Source: an uncultured bacterium (lineage in GTDB: Bacteria; Spirochaetota; Leptospiria; Leptospirales; Leptonemataceae). Taken from it: a DNA stretch of 64,000 nt. This document shows, piece after piece, positions 18,142 to 27,454 of this stretch. A program made the translations under genes and the position numbers. Under the pieces are notes generated by a model that made no database searches, was not told the DNA's origin, and worked only from the letters and a program-made list of their open reading frames with translations. The stretch spans positions 1-64,000 of the forward strand of contig CALFVU010000005.1 in NCBI GenBank assembly GCA_937928085.1, written 5' to 3'. Positions within the stretch are counted from its first letter, which is position 1. The number at the start of each line of letters is the position of its first letter.

Positions 18142-20192
18142 TTTTTTCTTTTTGCTTCTAAAACACCATTTACAAGTTTTAAGCTTTCTAAAATTTCGTT
18201 TAAATGGTCTAAATGCTCTATTTCTAATAAAAATGTGGCTTTCATAGTTCCATTTTGTTCTTTAGGAAGTTCAGCAGTTGCTTTAAGTATATTTGTTTTT
18301 GTACGTGTGATTACTTGAACTAAATCTAAATATAATCCCTGTCTATCTTTTGCTGTAATTTCAACAGAAATAGGGTAGATTTCTGTTAAACCTTCCCACT
18401 TTACAGATATAAATCGATCATCTTCAATTTTTGGTAATTGAGAACAATCGGTTCTATGAATTGTAATTCCTCTCCCTCTTGTAATATAACCAATGATTTT
18501 ATCTCCCGGTACCGGACTACAACATCCAGCATATCTTACTGGAACATCAAAATTTCCTCCAATTACTTCGATAGGAACTTCTTGAGGATTTTTGGATGGC
18601 TTTCTTTTAATTTTAATTTCCGTTGGCTTAGTTATTTCTTCTTTTTGTTTTTGTTCTTTTATTATTTCTTGTTCTTCTTTTTTCCTAAAATAATTACGAA
18701 TTTTTTGTTTAATACGATTTGATTTAATATATTTTAACCAAATTGGTGAAGGCTTTGCATCAGGATGAGTAATAATTTCTACTTTGTCTCCATTTTTTAA
18801 TTCAGTGCTTAAAGGAGCAATTTTATCATTTACTAAAGCACTTTTGCAATGGAACCCCAATTCCGTATGAATTTTAAAAGCAAAGTCTAATACTGTAGAT
18901 CCTCGTGGTAGTGTAATGATGTCTGCTTTTGGTGTAAAAACATAGATTTCATCAGATTGGAGTTCATCTTGTAGATTCATAAAGAATTCTTTTGATACTT
19001 CCCATTGATTTTTGTTTTTATTTTGGTATTCTAAAGTAATTTGTTTTAAGATGTTTAGCCATTGGAATTTGCTTTTTAAAGATTTGTAATTTAAATTGTG
19101 TTTATAAAGCCAGTGAGATGCTATACCATTTTCTGCTTGCTCATTCATTTCGAAAGTTCGTATCTGAATTTCGATAGGTTTTCCATCGGGTGCCATGATT
19201 GTAGTATGTAGGCTTTGGTAACCGTTAGGTTTAGGCAATGCTATATAGTCCTTGAATCTTCCTGGTAATGGTTTCCATAAGGTATGAATGATTCCTAAAG
19301 CTGAATAGCAATCATTGACTTCTGAAACAATAACACGGATTCCTCGTAAATCATAAATTTGTTGTATTGTTTTGTTGTTTTTGTTCATTTTTTGATAGAT
19401 AGAATAAAGATGCTTAATTCTACTATCAATTTGAGATTCTATACCAGCTTCTTTAAGCTTGGAATATAATATTTTTTTTATTTTTTTTAAATAATTTTCT
19501 AATGAGTCTTTTGAAAGATTGATTTCCTGCCTTAGTTTTTCTGCTTCTTTGGGATAAAGTGCTTCGAAAGCTAAGTCTTCTAATTCTGATTTTATTCGAT
19601 ACATTCCTAATCGACCTGCTATAGGTGCATAGATATCTAATACTTCTTTGGAAATCCTTTCGATTTTATGAGGTTTTTGATATTTTATAGTTTGCATATT
19701 ATGTAGTTTATCAGCAAGTTTTATAATAATTACTCTAATATCGTCGATACTTGCAAGAAGCATTAACCTTAGATTTTCTATGGATTCTTGTGCTTTTAAT
19801 TCATTTAGTTTTTCTTTATAGCTATCTTTTTTCACTAAAGAAATTTTTGTTACTGATTTTACTAACTTTGCAATTTCTTCGTTAAATTCTTTTTTTATAT
19901 ATTCTTCGTTATATATAGTGTCTTCTATTACGTCGTGTAATAATCCCGCTGCAATCGTGTTAATATCTAAACCCATCTTTGCAAGATATATGGCAACATT
20001 TAAAGGATGGATAATATAAGGCTCTCCTGATAATCGTTTTTGATTTTTATGAGCTTGTTCTGCTAATTCATATGATTTTTTGATCAAGTTTATTTCTTTT
20101 TCAGAAATTTTTGGATTATGTTTTTTGATTGTCTCTAATAATTGCTTAAAAAGATGAGTAGAATTAGAAAGAAAAAGATTTTCTAATCTCAT
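18138..20192 (-). CDS. rel: Bifunctional (p)ppGpp synthetase/hydrolase (RelA/SpoT)
   Basis: A 684-residue long-type RSH protein controlling the stringent response. From the N-terminus: an HD hydrolase domain with YIIHPLNVA, GLLHDVIEDT and KLADKLHNMQT; a synthetase domain with YDLRGIRVIV and LPKPNGYQSLHTT; a TGS domain (DEIYVFTPKADIITLPRGST); and a zinc-finger/ACT regulatory region including YAGCCSPVPGD and a C-terminal ACT domain. Both catalytic halves look intact, so it should make and degrade (p)ppGpp. ATG 20192 diverges from the TrkH gene 49 bases away. It is convergent with the DUF115 gene with 4 nt overlap. Confidence 0.96.
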   Translation of the reverse strand: MRLENLFLSNSTHLFKQLLETIKKHNPKISEKEINLIKKSYELAEQAHKNQKRLSGEPYIIHPLNVAIYLAKMGLDINTIAAGLLHDVIEDTIYNEEYIKKEFNEEIAKLVKSVTKISLVKKDSYKEKLNELKAQESIENLRLMLLASIDDIRVIIIKLADKLHNMQTIKYQKPHKIERISKEVLDIYAPIAGRLGMYRIKSELEDLAFEALYPKEAEKLRQEINLSKDSLENYLKKIKKILYSKLKEAGIESQIDSRIKHLYSIYQKMNKNNKTIQQIYDLRGIRVIVSEVNDCYSALGIIHTLWKPLPGRFKDYIALPKPNGYQSLHTTIMAPDGKPIEIQIRTFEMNEQAENGIASHWLYKHNLNYKSLKSKFQWLNILKQITLEYQNKNKNQWEVSKEFFMNLQDELQSDEIYVFTPKADIITLPRGSTVLDFAFKIHTELGFHCKSALVNDKIAPLSTELKNGDKVEIITHPDAKPSPIWLKYIKSNRIKQKIRNYFRKKEEQEIIKEQKQKEEITKPTEIKIKRKPSKNPQEVPIEVIGGNFDVPVRYAGCCSPVPGDKIIGYITRGRGITIHRTDCSQLPKIEDDRFISVKWEGLTEIYPISVEITAKDRQGLYLDLVQVITRTKTNILKATAELPKEQNGTMKATFLLEIEHLDHLNEILESLKLVNGVLEAKRKN

Positions 20193-20241
20193 ACAACAGA
20201 GAAAATTAAAAAAATTTTTTATGGCAATTAAAAATTAAGTT

Positions 20242-22044
20242 ATGAGCGAAAATCAAAAGAGTTTCTTAAGTGGCAAAATCCTATCTTTATATCAGAAAAT
20301 TTCTTATATTTATTCGAAGTATGTTTATCAATACTTTAAGTTTTTATTTATTATCATCTCTTTCTTGTCGATTGTAATTCTTTTAATAGAATATGGATTT
20401 TATTATCCCCAAGAATGGAGAGAAATATTTCGTATTATCGTTCAATTTATCATATTTCTTTTTCTTGCTTATGAGTTTATAAATCTAATATTTTTACGAA
20501 CAGATTTAGAAAGTAACCTAATTCATTATTGGAAATTACGAAAATACGAAATTATTCTTGCAGTTTTAGTGTTTTTGACTATAATCACGGAAAAATATCT
20601 TCTTTATTTTTTAAGTCAATTTGAGTTTTTAGTGGATCAATTAGTTTTAGTTTATCTTTCTATTTCTCAAAGTCTGATTCTAATCAATAATTTTTTTCAT
20701 TTTAGCAGAACTGTCTCTAATTTCTCTTATAGAAAAATTAATCCTTCTTTAGTATTTTTAGGAAGCTTTGTGATAATTATTTTTTTAGGTTTTATTTTAC
20801 TAAGCTTTCCTAAGATGCATAATAAAGAGATTAGCTACATCGATATTTTTTTTCTTGTTGTGAGTGCGGTTTGTGTTACGGGCTTAACTCCTATTGATAT
20901 TAGTGTAGATTTAAGTTTTTCAGGTCAACTTGTAGTTCTCATTTTAATCCAATTAGGAGGATTGGGATTGATGACTTTAACTTCGTTTTTTTCTTTTTAT
21001 TTTTCGGGTAGAATGAGCTTAACGAATCAGATTATGATCAAAGAACTTTTGAGTGAGTATTCTTTAGAAAAAGTAAAAACAATATTAAAGCAAATTGTTA
21101 TTTTTACTTTTAGTATCGAAGTACTAGGTGCGGTTTTTTTGTATTTTACTTTGCCAGAGAGTATAATTCCAGAAAAAAAAAGTAGAATATTTTATGCTTT
21201 GTTTCATAGTATATCTGCTTTTTGCAACGCAGGTTTTAGTTTATTCAATGATAGTTTGTTTACTCTTAGTCAAAAACAGCCTATAAGTATCTACGGAATT
21301 ATGTTTTTGGTGATTCTTGGGGGAATTGGTTTTCCAGTCATTCAAGATATGATTAATAAATTTTCTTTAAAAAATTATAAGTTTTCGTTAACTACTAAAA
21401 TTGTATTGGTATCAAATCTAATTTTATGGATCGTTGGATTTTTTGTGTTTTTGTTTTTTAGTTTTATATATCGATATAATTTTGAATTTCCCGAACTTGT
21501 TATGCATAGCTTTGTATTTACTATAACTCCCAGAACTGCAGGATTTAATACAATACCTTACGATACTTTAGGGTTGCCTTTAATTTTTTTTACTTTTCTT
21601 TTGATGTGGATCGGTACATCTCCTATTTCAACTGGTGGTGGAATTAAAACTACAACAATTACGATAGCATTGTTTCATATTTTATCTTTAATTCGAGGAA
21701 AAAGTCGTCTAGAAATCGGAAACAAAGAAATCAGTAAAGAAACCATCATACGTGCTTATTCTAATGTTTTACTTTCTTTAATGGCAATTTTTGTAGGAAT
21801 TTTTTTCCTTACTATTTTTGAAAAACATGATTTTCTGAAAATTGTTTTCGAAGTTGTTTCTGCGTATGGAACTGTAGGTCTTTCGTTAGGTATCACGAGT
21901 AGTTTACATCCTGCTTCTAAGATCGTATTAAGTTTTATTATGTTAACTGGAAGAGTGGGTATACTTTCTTTTCTATTAGCTCTTATCCCCAAATCAAAAG
22001 AATTGCGGTACCAATATCCTACAGAATATGTAGTTGTGGGTTAA
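20242..22044 (+). CDS. TrkH/KtrB-type potassium transporter membrane subunit
   Basis: A 600-residue membrane protein with four M-P-M units. The four selectivity loops are visible as CVTGLTP, SAFCNAGFS, TPRTAGFNT and AYGTVGLS, each with the conserved glycine. An N-terminal stretch of about 170 residues with four to five additional hydrophobic segments precedes the transporter core, so it is longer than plain KtrB. It forms a K+ (or Na+-coupled K+) channel-like uptake system with the cytoplasmic TrkA/KtrA subunit encoded 19 bases downstream. ATG 20242 diverges from rel. Confidence 0.92.
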   Translation: MSENQKSFLSGKILSLYQKISYIYSKYVYQYFKFLFIIISFLSIVILLIEYGFYYPQEWREIFRIIVQFIIFLFLAYEFINLIFLRTDLESNLIHYWKLRKYEIILAVLVFLTIITEKYLLYFLSQFEFLVDQLVLVYLSISQSLILINNFFHFSRTVSNFSYRKINPSLVFLGSFVIIIFLGFILLSFPKMHNKEISYIDIFFLVVSAVCVTGLTPIDISVDLSFSGQLVVLILIQLGGLGLMTLTSFFSFYFSGRMSLTNQIMIKELLSEYSLEKVKTILKQIVIFTFSIEVLGAVFLYFTLPESIIPEKKSRIFYALFHSISAFCNAGFSLFNDSLFTLSQKQPISIYGIMFLVILGGIGFPVIQDMINKFSLKNYKFSLTTKIVLVSNLILWIVGFFVFLFFSFIYRYNFEFPELVMHSFVFTITPRTAGFNTIPYDTLGLPLIFFTFLLMWIGTSPISTGGGIKTTTITIALFHILSLIRGKSRLEIGNKEISKETIIRAYSNVLLSLMAIFVGIFFLTIFEKHDFLKIVFEVVSAYGTVGLSLGITSSLHPASKIVLSFIMLTGRVGILSFLLALIPKSKELRYQYPTEYVVVG

Positions 22045-22063
22045 AAATGGATAGGAGGATTGA

Positions 22064-22738
22064 ATGTCATTAAAAAAAATTGCTGTAATTGGTTTGGGAG
22101 ATTTTGGAAAAGCTTTAGTAAAAAAACTTAACGAAGAAGGAAATGAAGTTACTGCAATCGATAAAGATATAAAAACTATCGAAGAAATTAAAGACTATTG
22201 TACACATGCAGTTTGTTTGGATTCCACTGATGAACTGGCACTTCTTGCTCAAGGAATTCAAGATATGGATTTAATTTATTTAACTTCTTCTGCTAATTTC
22301 GAAGCTTTAATTTTAACTACAAAAATTTTACAAAAACATTGCCAGAAAGAAAAAATTATCGTTCGATATAGAAATGAAATCCAGAAAGAAATATTAGAAA
22401 AAATGTTTTCTATTCAGAAAATATTTAATCCCGAAGAAGAAGCAGCTAACAACATGGCTATTTTTGCTAAACATATACATAAAATGATCGAAAAAACTTA
22501 TTTAGTTTTTGGCAAATATGAACTTATTGAAGTAGAGGTTCCCAAAAAATATTATCATAAAACAATTCAAGAAACAAAAATTAGAGATGAATACCACTTA
22601 AATATTTTATTAATCAAAAGAGACGAAGAAGAAATAGAAGCTATAGGGGATACAGTTCTTGAGGAGGGTGATACAATTTATGTATTTGGTTCTCAAGAAA
22701 ATATCCAAAAGTTTATTAAAAGCATTGATTTGAAATAA
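22064..22738 (+). CDS. TrkA/KtrA-type K+ uptake regulatory subunit
   Basis: A 224-residue cytoplasmic protein with an N-terminal RCK_N (Rossmann) domain, KIAVIGLGDFGKALVKKL and a downstream acidic DKD, which binds nucleotide, and a C-terminal RCK_C domain (about 140-224; GDTIYVFGS). It gates the TrkH-type membrane subunit encoded just upstream. One RCK unit is present, as in KtrA, rather than the duplicated form of E. coli TrkA. The ribosome-binding site AGGAGG precedes ATG 22064. About 100 bases follow before the trpE gene. Confidence 0.93.
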   Translation: MSLKKIAVIGLGDFGKALVKKLNEEGNEVTAIDKDIKTIEEIKDYCTHAVCLDSTDELALLAQGIQDMDLIYLTSSANFEALILTTKILQKHCQKEKIIVRYRNEIQKEILEKMFSIQKIFNPEEEAANNMAIFAKHIHKMIEKTYLVFGKYELIEVEVPKKYYHKTIQETKIRDEYHLNILLIKRDEEEIEAIGDTVLEEGDTIYVFGSQENIQKFIKSIDLK

Positions 22739-22837
22739 TTACTCTCTTGTGTCTTGTGTCCATTACAAAATAGAAAAACATACTTAAGAGATTAAAAATA
22801 ATTGTTTTTGTATTTTTTATAAAAAAATTGGTATTGA

Positions 22838-24205
22838 ATGAATATTCCCATATTCGACATTCCGAGAAAACCCGAAATTATTCGTTTAAAAGATGATATT
22901 GATTTTATTCAACTTTTTGAAATCATTCATTTCGAATTTTCGAATTGTTTTTTTTTAGAATCATTGGGAGAGCAAAATTCATTTTCGAGATTTTCTGTTA
23001 TTGGATTTGAACCAGAAGCAATTTTAATAGGTGAGAAAAATCGTTTTATTTGGAAAGGTAAAAAAAGCACTCAAGAAATCAAAACAAAAAATCCATATTA
23101 TTTTTTATCAAGTTGGTTTCCAAAAAATATCATATCGAAAATGTATGGAGGGGGATTAGTAGGGTATTTAGGATACGATGCAACTGTTTTCTTTGAACCA
23201 AAGTTGAGCTTATCCCCACATCCTTTATTTCCTCCTTTTAAATTTGGTTTATATTTAGACGGTTTAGTTTATGATAAAATGACAGGAGAAACTTTTTATT
23301 TTTACTACAAAGAGAACAGAAAAAAAATTATTGAAAAACTGTTAAAAGGAAAAATCAAAAAAAATGATTTAAAAATAAAATTTATAGAAGTAACTGTATC
23401 TAAAAAAAAACATAAAGAAATGGTAGAGGCTGTAAAAGAAGAAATTCTAAAAGGGAATACTTTTCAATGTCAAATTGGATTTCAGAAAAATTACGAAATT
23501 TTACAAGGAAATCTGTTTGAATTTTATAAACAGTTAAGAAATATAAATCCATCGCCTCATATGTATTTTCTTAAATTTCAAAATCAATATTTGATTGGTG
23601 CAAGCCCAGAATTAATTTTTCGTATGAGAAATGGAGAAATGGAGACTTTTCCTTTAGCTGGCACAATCCAAAGAGGATCTACTTTAGAAGAAGACATTGC
23701 ATTAGCTAGAAAACTTCTAAATGATCCTAAAGAAATTGCTGAACATAATATGTTGGTGGATCTACATCGTAATGATTTGGGTAGAATTGCTCGTCCTGGC
23801 ACGGTAAAAATTCGACATTTAATGGATATAAAGAAATTTAGCCATGTTCAGCATATATCGAGCGAGGTAGTTGGACTCATTAGAAAAGATTATACCATGT
23901 TTGATGGTTTAGCCAGTGTGTTTCCAGCAGGTACATTATCAGGTGCGCCTAAAATAGAATCAATGAAAATTATAGAAAAAATTGAACAATCTCCTCGAGG
24001 TCCTTATGGAGGCGCGGTTGGGCATTTTGGATTTAATGGAAACTGTACTTTTGCGATTCCAATTCGAAGTTTTTTTGTTAGTGAAACTTTTGGCTTTTCT
24101 CGAGCATCGGGAGGTATAGTTTATGACTCTAAACCTGAAAATGAATATTTAGAAATCATACGAAAACTAAGTGCTATAGATCAATGTATAGAAAATTTTA
24201 AGTGA
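22838..24205 (+). CDS. trpE: Chorismate-using synthase component I (TrpE/PabB type)
   Basis: A 455-residue anthranilate synthase / aminodeoxychorismate synthase component I. The C-terminal chorismate-binding domain shows IGASPELIFR, FPLAGTIQRG, EHNMLVDLHRNDLGRIA, FSHVQHISSEV and VFPAGTLSGAPK. The SHVQH segment and pairing with a TrpG-type amidotransferase 3 bases downstream favour TrpE, but PabB cannot be excluded since the families are close and no other trp gene is here. The product would be anthranilate for tryptophan synthesis. ATG 22838 begins a long run of co-directional genes reaching hemE. Confidence 0.85.
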   Translation: MNIPIFDIPRKPEIIRLKDDIDFIQLFEIIHFEFSNCFFLESLGEQNSFSRFSVIGFEPEAILIGEKNRFIWKGKKSTQEIKTKNPYYFLSSWFPKNIISKMYGGGLVGYLGYDATVFFEPKLSLSPHPLFPPFKFGLYLDGLVYDKMTGETFYFYYKENRKKIIEKLLKGKIKKNDLKIKFIEVTVSKKKHKEMVEAVKEEILKGNTFQCQIGFQKNYEILQGNLFEFYKQLRNINPSPHMYFLKFQNQYLIGASPELIFRMRNGEMETFPLAGTIQRGSTLEEDIALARKLLNDPKEIAEHNMLVDLHRNDLGRIARPGTVKIRHLMDIKKFSHVQHISSEVVGLIRKDYTMFDGLASVFPAGTLSGAPKIESMKIIEKIEQSPRGPYGGAVGHFGFNGNCTFAIPIRSFFVSETFGFSRASGGIVYDSKPENEYLEIIRKLSAIDQCIENFK

Positions 24206-24208
24206 CTT

Positions 24209-24814
24209 ATGAAAGTTTTACTAATCGATAATTATGACTCTTTTACATATAATTTATATCAATATGTTGCAGAATTACTAGAAGGAAGAAGTTATACTCT
24301 AGACGTATTTCGAAATGATGAAATTTCTTTATCCCAAATAGTCAAAAAAAAATACGATAGAATCCTCATTTCTCCTGGTCCCGGACATCCTCAAGATCCT
24401 GAATATTTCGGTGTATGTTCCGATGTATTAGCTTATGTATCTAAAGAAGTCCCCACTTTAGGTGTTTGTTTAGGAATGCAAGGAATAGCAACTGTTTATG
24501 GAGGTAAGGTAATTCGTGCAAAAGTTCCTATGCATGGGAAAACCTCTATAATAGAGCATAATCAAAAAGGAATTTTTAGATACTTACCGAATCGTTTATC
24601 TGTAATGAGGTATCATTCTTTAGTTGTAGACAAAAAAACATTACCCAAGTGTTTGGAAATAACTGCAATAAGTCTCGATACAAAAGAAATTATGGGATTA
24701 CGACATAAAGAATATCCTATTGTGGGAATTCAATTTCATCCCGAATCTTTTGCTACAGATGGGGGAATGCAAATCATAGAGAATTTTTTGTTTGCTGAAG
24801 ATAGAGATTTATAA
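24209..24814 (+). CDS. trpG: Glutamine amidotransferase component II (TrpG/PabA)
   Basis: A 201-residue class I glutamine amidotransferase that supplies ammonia to the TrpE/PabB-type partner. The N-terminal LLIDNYDSFTYNL, the oxyanion ISPGPGHP, the nucleophile elbow GVCLGMQGIA (Cys) and the catalytic GIQFHPESFAT (His-Pro-Glu) are all intact. It starts 3 bases after the upstream stop, so the two subunits are co-translated. In many bacteria one such subunit serves both tryptophan and folate synthesis, and that may apply here. Confidence 0.92.
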   Translation: MKVLLIDNYDSFTYNLYQYVAELLEGRSYTLDVFRNDEISLSQIVKKKYDRILISPGPGHPQDPEYFGVCSDVLAYVSKEVPTLGVCLGMQGIATVYGGKVIRAKVPMHGKTSIIEHNQKGIFRYLPNRLSVMRYHSLVVDKKTLPKCLEITAISLDTKEIMGLRHKEYPIVGIQFHPESFATDGGMQIIENFLFAEDRDL

Positions 24815-24822
24815 AATTTATT

Positions 24823-25842
24823 ATGTACGGCTTTCAACAACTAGATAATAAAAACAATCATATTCCTTATTTTATTGCAGAAATTGGATTAAACCATAAT
24901 GGTAGCGAAGATTTAGCTATAAAAATGATAGAAGTAGCTGCAAGTTCGGGAGCAAATGCGGTTAAATTTCAGATGTATCAGACCAATCTATTTATTGATC
25001 GAGAAGCTTCTTTACCTTCTTCTGTTAAGGGTTCTTTGTATGATTTTTTTAAAAATTTTGAACTTACAAAAGAATCTTGGAAAAAACTCAAAATTTGTGC
25101 AGAGAAAAATAAAGTAGACTTTCTTTGTTCAGTTTTTGATAACGAATCTTTGAATTTTTATCATTATGAATTAAAACAAAAAATTGTTAAGGTGGCTTCT
25201 ACAGACATCAATAATCATTTGCTACTTAAAGAAATTCAATCACTAAATATGAAATATATTTTATCTACGGGAGCAAGCGAAGAAAGGGAAATTCAAGAAA
25301 CCATAAAAAAATTTGGAAAACCTCTTGCTCTTTTACAATGTGTTTCTCATTACCCTGCTAAAGAAAGCGAATATAACCTGAGTTTACTACCTTTCTGGAA
25401 AGATAAATACGATTGCATTGTTGGAATTTCTGATCATTGCATTCATAATAAAGTTTCTCTTGCTTCATTTTTTTTTGGTTGTCAAATCATAGAAAAACAT
25501 TTTACAATTGATAGAACATTACCGGGTCCAGATCAATCACTATCCATTACACCAAAAGAATTAAAGAAATTCTTAGAAGATTTAAAAATCATTTATAATG
25601 CTATTGGAAAACCAATTAAAAAAGTTTTACCCTCGGAAGAAAATGTTAGAATTTTTGGAAGAAGGTCATTATATTATAATAAGGATATGAAAAAAGGATC
25701 GAAAATTACTTTAGATGATATTATAGCACTTCGACCTGGTGGTGGTATTCCTCCCGAACATTACGAAACTGTAATTAACAAAACTTTAAGTAGAGATGTT
25801 AAAAAAGGAGAAAGGATTCATAGCTATGATTTTAATGAATGA
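24823..25842 (+). CDS. NeuB-type nonulosonate (sialic-acid-like) synthase
   Basis: A 339-residue synthase of the NeuB/SpsE/LegI/PseI family, which condenses phosphoenolpyruvate with a hexosamine derivative to make sialic, legionaminic or pseudaminic acid. The TIM-barrel part has FIAEIGLNHNGSEDLA, AVKFQMYQ, KVASTDINN and GISDH; the C-terminal SAF (antifreeze-like) domain has RRSLYYNKDMKKGSKIT and ALRPGGGIPP. The substrate cannot be told from the sequence. It starts 8 bases after trpG and its end overlaps the GGDEF-EAL gene. No cytidylyltransferase or other nonulosonate gene is in the window. Confidence 0.9.
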   Translation: MYGFQQLDNKNNHIPYFIAEIGLNHNGSEDLAIKMIEVAASSGANAVKFQMYQTNLFIDREASLPSSVKGSLYDFFKNFELTKESWKKLKICAEKNKVDFLCSVFDNESLNFYHYELKQKIVKVASTDINNHLLLKEIQSLNMKYILSTGASEEREIQETIKKFGKPLALLQCVSHYPAKESEYNLSLLPFWKDKYDCIVGISDHCIHNKVSLASFFFGCQIIEKHFTIDRTLPGPDQSLSITPKELKKFLEDLKIIYNAIGKPIKKVLPSEENVRIFGRRSLYYNKDMKKGSKITLDDIIALRPGGGIPPEHYETVINKTLSRDVKKGERIHSYDFNE

Positions 25843-27454
25843 ATTTTTTAAAAATTCAGAAAAAGAATTTTTGAAAAAATTATTGTTTTCAATTGATCTT
25901 CCTGTAATTGTTTTTGACGAGCAACGTTCAATATTATTTGCTAATGAAAGGCTAATCCATATTTTGCAAATCAATCCAGAAGTTTTACAAAACCAAAATT
26001 TTTTTGACATTACCTTTGATAACAAAATCAAAGATCAATTTTATTTTCTTACAACCAATATTAAATTTTTTGATTCAGAGAATCAAAAAGAAATTGAGTT
26101 ACCTTTAAACATTTCTATTTTTGAATTTGAGGACAAAATTTATTATTTGGGTACTATACACGAAAGTTATTATGATTCTTTAACTCGTCTTCCTTCTTTG
26201 TCTATATTCGAGCTTAATTTAGAAAAAATCATAATTAGCGCTAAGAGAAGAAACCGAATCTTAGCAGTTTTATTTATAGATTTAGATCAATTCAAATTTA
26301 TCAATGATACTTATGGACATACAATAGGAGATCTTGTAATTCAAAAAGTAGCCAGAATTTTAGAATCTACTTTAAGAATTGATGATCTGATTACTCGTAA
26401 AGGAGGTGATGAGTTCATTGTTTTGTTAAACGACTTAGCTACAAAAGAAGATATTTATTATGTAATTGATAAAATCTTTTCTTACTTTGATAAACCATTA
26501 CAAATAGAAAATCAATTTATACCTATAACTTTAAGCATTGGAATCAGTGTTTTTCCAGATGATGGAGAAGTAGCAAAAGAACTAATTCAAAAAGCTGACC
26601 AAGTGATGTATAAAGCAAAACAAATACAAAAAAATTCTTTTGCTTTTTATTCAGAAAGTTTCGAAAAAGAATTAAAACAAAAGCATATTCTTGAAAAAAA
26701 ATTCATAACGGATTACAAAAATAACTTTAAAAATTTCGAAATAGTTCTACAACCAATTTTTTCAAATATAAATGAAAATAGATTTTGTGTAGAAGCTTTT
26801 GAAGTTTTTTTACGATGGAACAATCCACAAAATTCACTTTTGGATGTAACTCAAATTTTAGAAATTGCTAAAAGAAGAGGATTTATTTTTGAAATCGATC
26901 AATTTGTGATTTCTAAAATCTTAGATTTTATAAAAAAAAATCCGGTTTTTACATTTCCTATACATTTAAATATCTCTTCGAGGATGTTTTATGATGTTAA
27001 TTTTATTTCTTTTTTAAAAGAAATTGTAGAAGAATATGAAGTACCACCAAACATGATTGTCCTAGAAATTTCTGAAGCAACGTTCAACATAAATGAGTCA
27101 TATAGTGTACAAACAGTTCAAAAACTAAAAGAAAATTTGTTTTCTATTTGTATTGATAATTTTGGAAAAAATATCAATTTGTTTTTACTGCATCATATAA
27201 AACCTAAATATGTAAAAATTCAAATTTTGAATGATTCTTATCAAAATTTAAAGCTAATTTACGAAGTTATTGATTCTTTGTATTTTACTTTAAAAACAAA
27301 GGTGATCATCAACAAATTAGAAAAAATGGATCTTTTTAAAAAAATTTTAGAATCAAAAAAAATACATTATTTTCAAGGTTTTTATTTTTCTAAACTTTTA
27401 GATTTAAAAGAAGTAATTACTTATTTGCAAAAAGGATCTTTATATGAATTTTAA
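25826..27454 (+). CDS. PAS-GGDEF-degenerate EAL protein (diguanylate cyclase)
   Basis: A 542-residue protein: a PAS-like domain (~20-110), a GGDEF domain (~115-285) with the intact catalytic motif RKGGDEFIVL at 193-197 and FIDLDQFKFINDTYGH, and an EAL-type domain (~300-540). The EAL motif reads VEAFEVFLRW and the DDFG block reads DNFGKN, so phosphodiesterase activity is doubtful while cyclic-di-GMP synthesis is likely. ATG 25826 lies inside the neuB end behind GGAGAAAGGA, giving a 17-nt overlap; the hemL start overlaps its own end by 11 nt. It is thus translationally embedded between two biosynthetic genes. Confidence 0.9.
   Translation: MILMNEFFKNSEKEFLKKLLFSIDLPVIVFDEQRSILFANERLIHILQINPEVLQNQNFFDITFDNKIKDQFYFLTTNIKFFDSENQKEIELPLNISIFEFEDKIYYLGTIHESYYDSLTRLPSLSIFELNLEKIIISAKRRNRILAVLFIDLDQFKFINDTYGHTIGDLVIQKVARILESTLRIDDLITRKGGDEFIVLLNDLATKEDIYYVIDKIFSYFDKPLQIENQFIPITLSIGISVFPDDGEVAKELIQKADQVMYKAKQIQKNSFAFYSESFEKELKQKHILEKKFITDYKNNFKNFEIVLQPIFSNINENRFCVEAFEVFLRWNNPQNSLLDVTQILEIAKRRGFIFEIDQFVISKILDFIKKNPVFTFPIHLNISSRMFYDVNFISFLKEIVEEYEVPPNMIVLEISEATFNINESYSVQTVQKLKENLFSICIDNFGKNINLFLLHHIKPKYVKIQILNDSYQNLKLIYEVIDSLYFTLKTKVIINKLEKMDLFKKILESKKIHYFQGFYFSKLLDLKEVITYLQKGSLYEF

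Noticed and set aside
22741-22760. Tandem CTTGTGT repeat between trkA and trpE
   Set aside because: Only two short copies, no symmetry and no fit to a known operator; likely chance.
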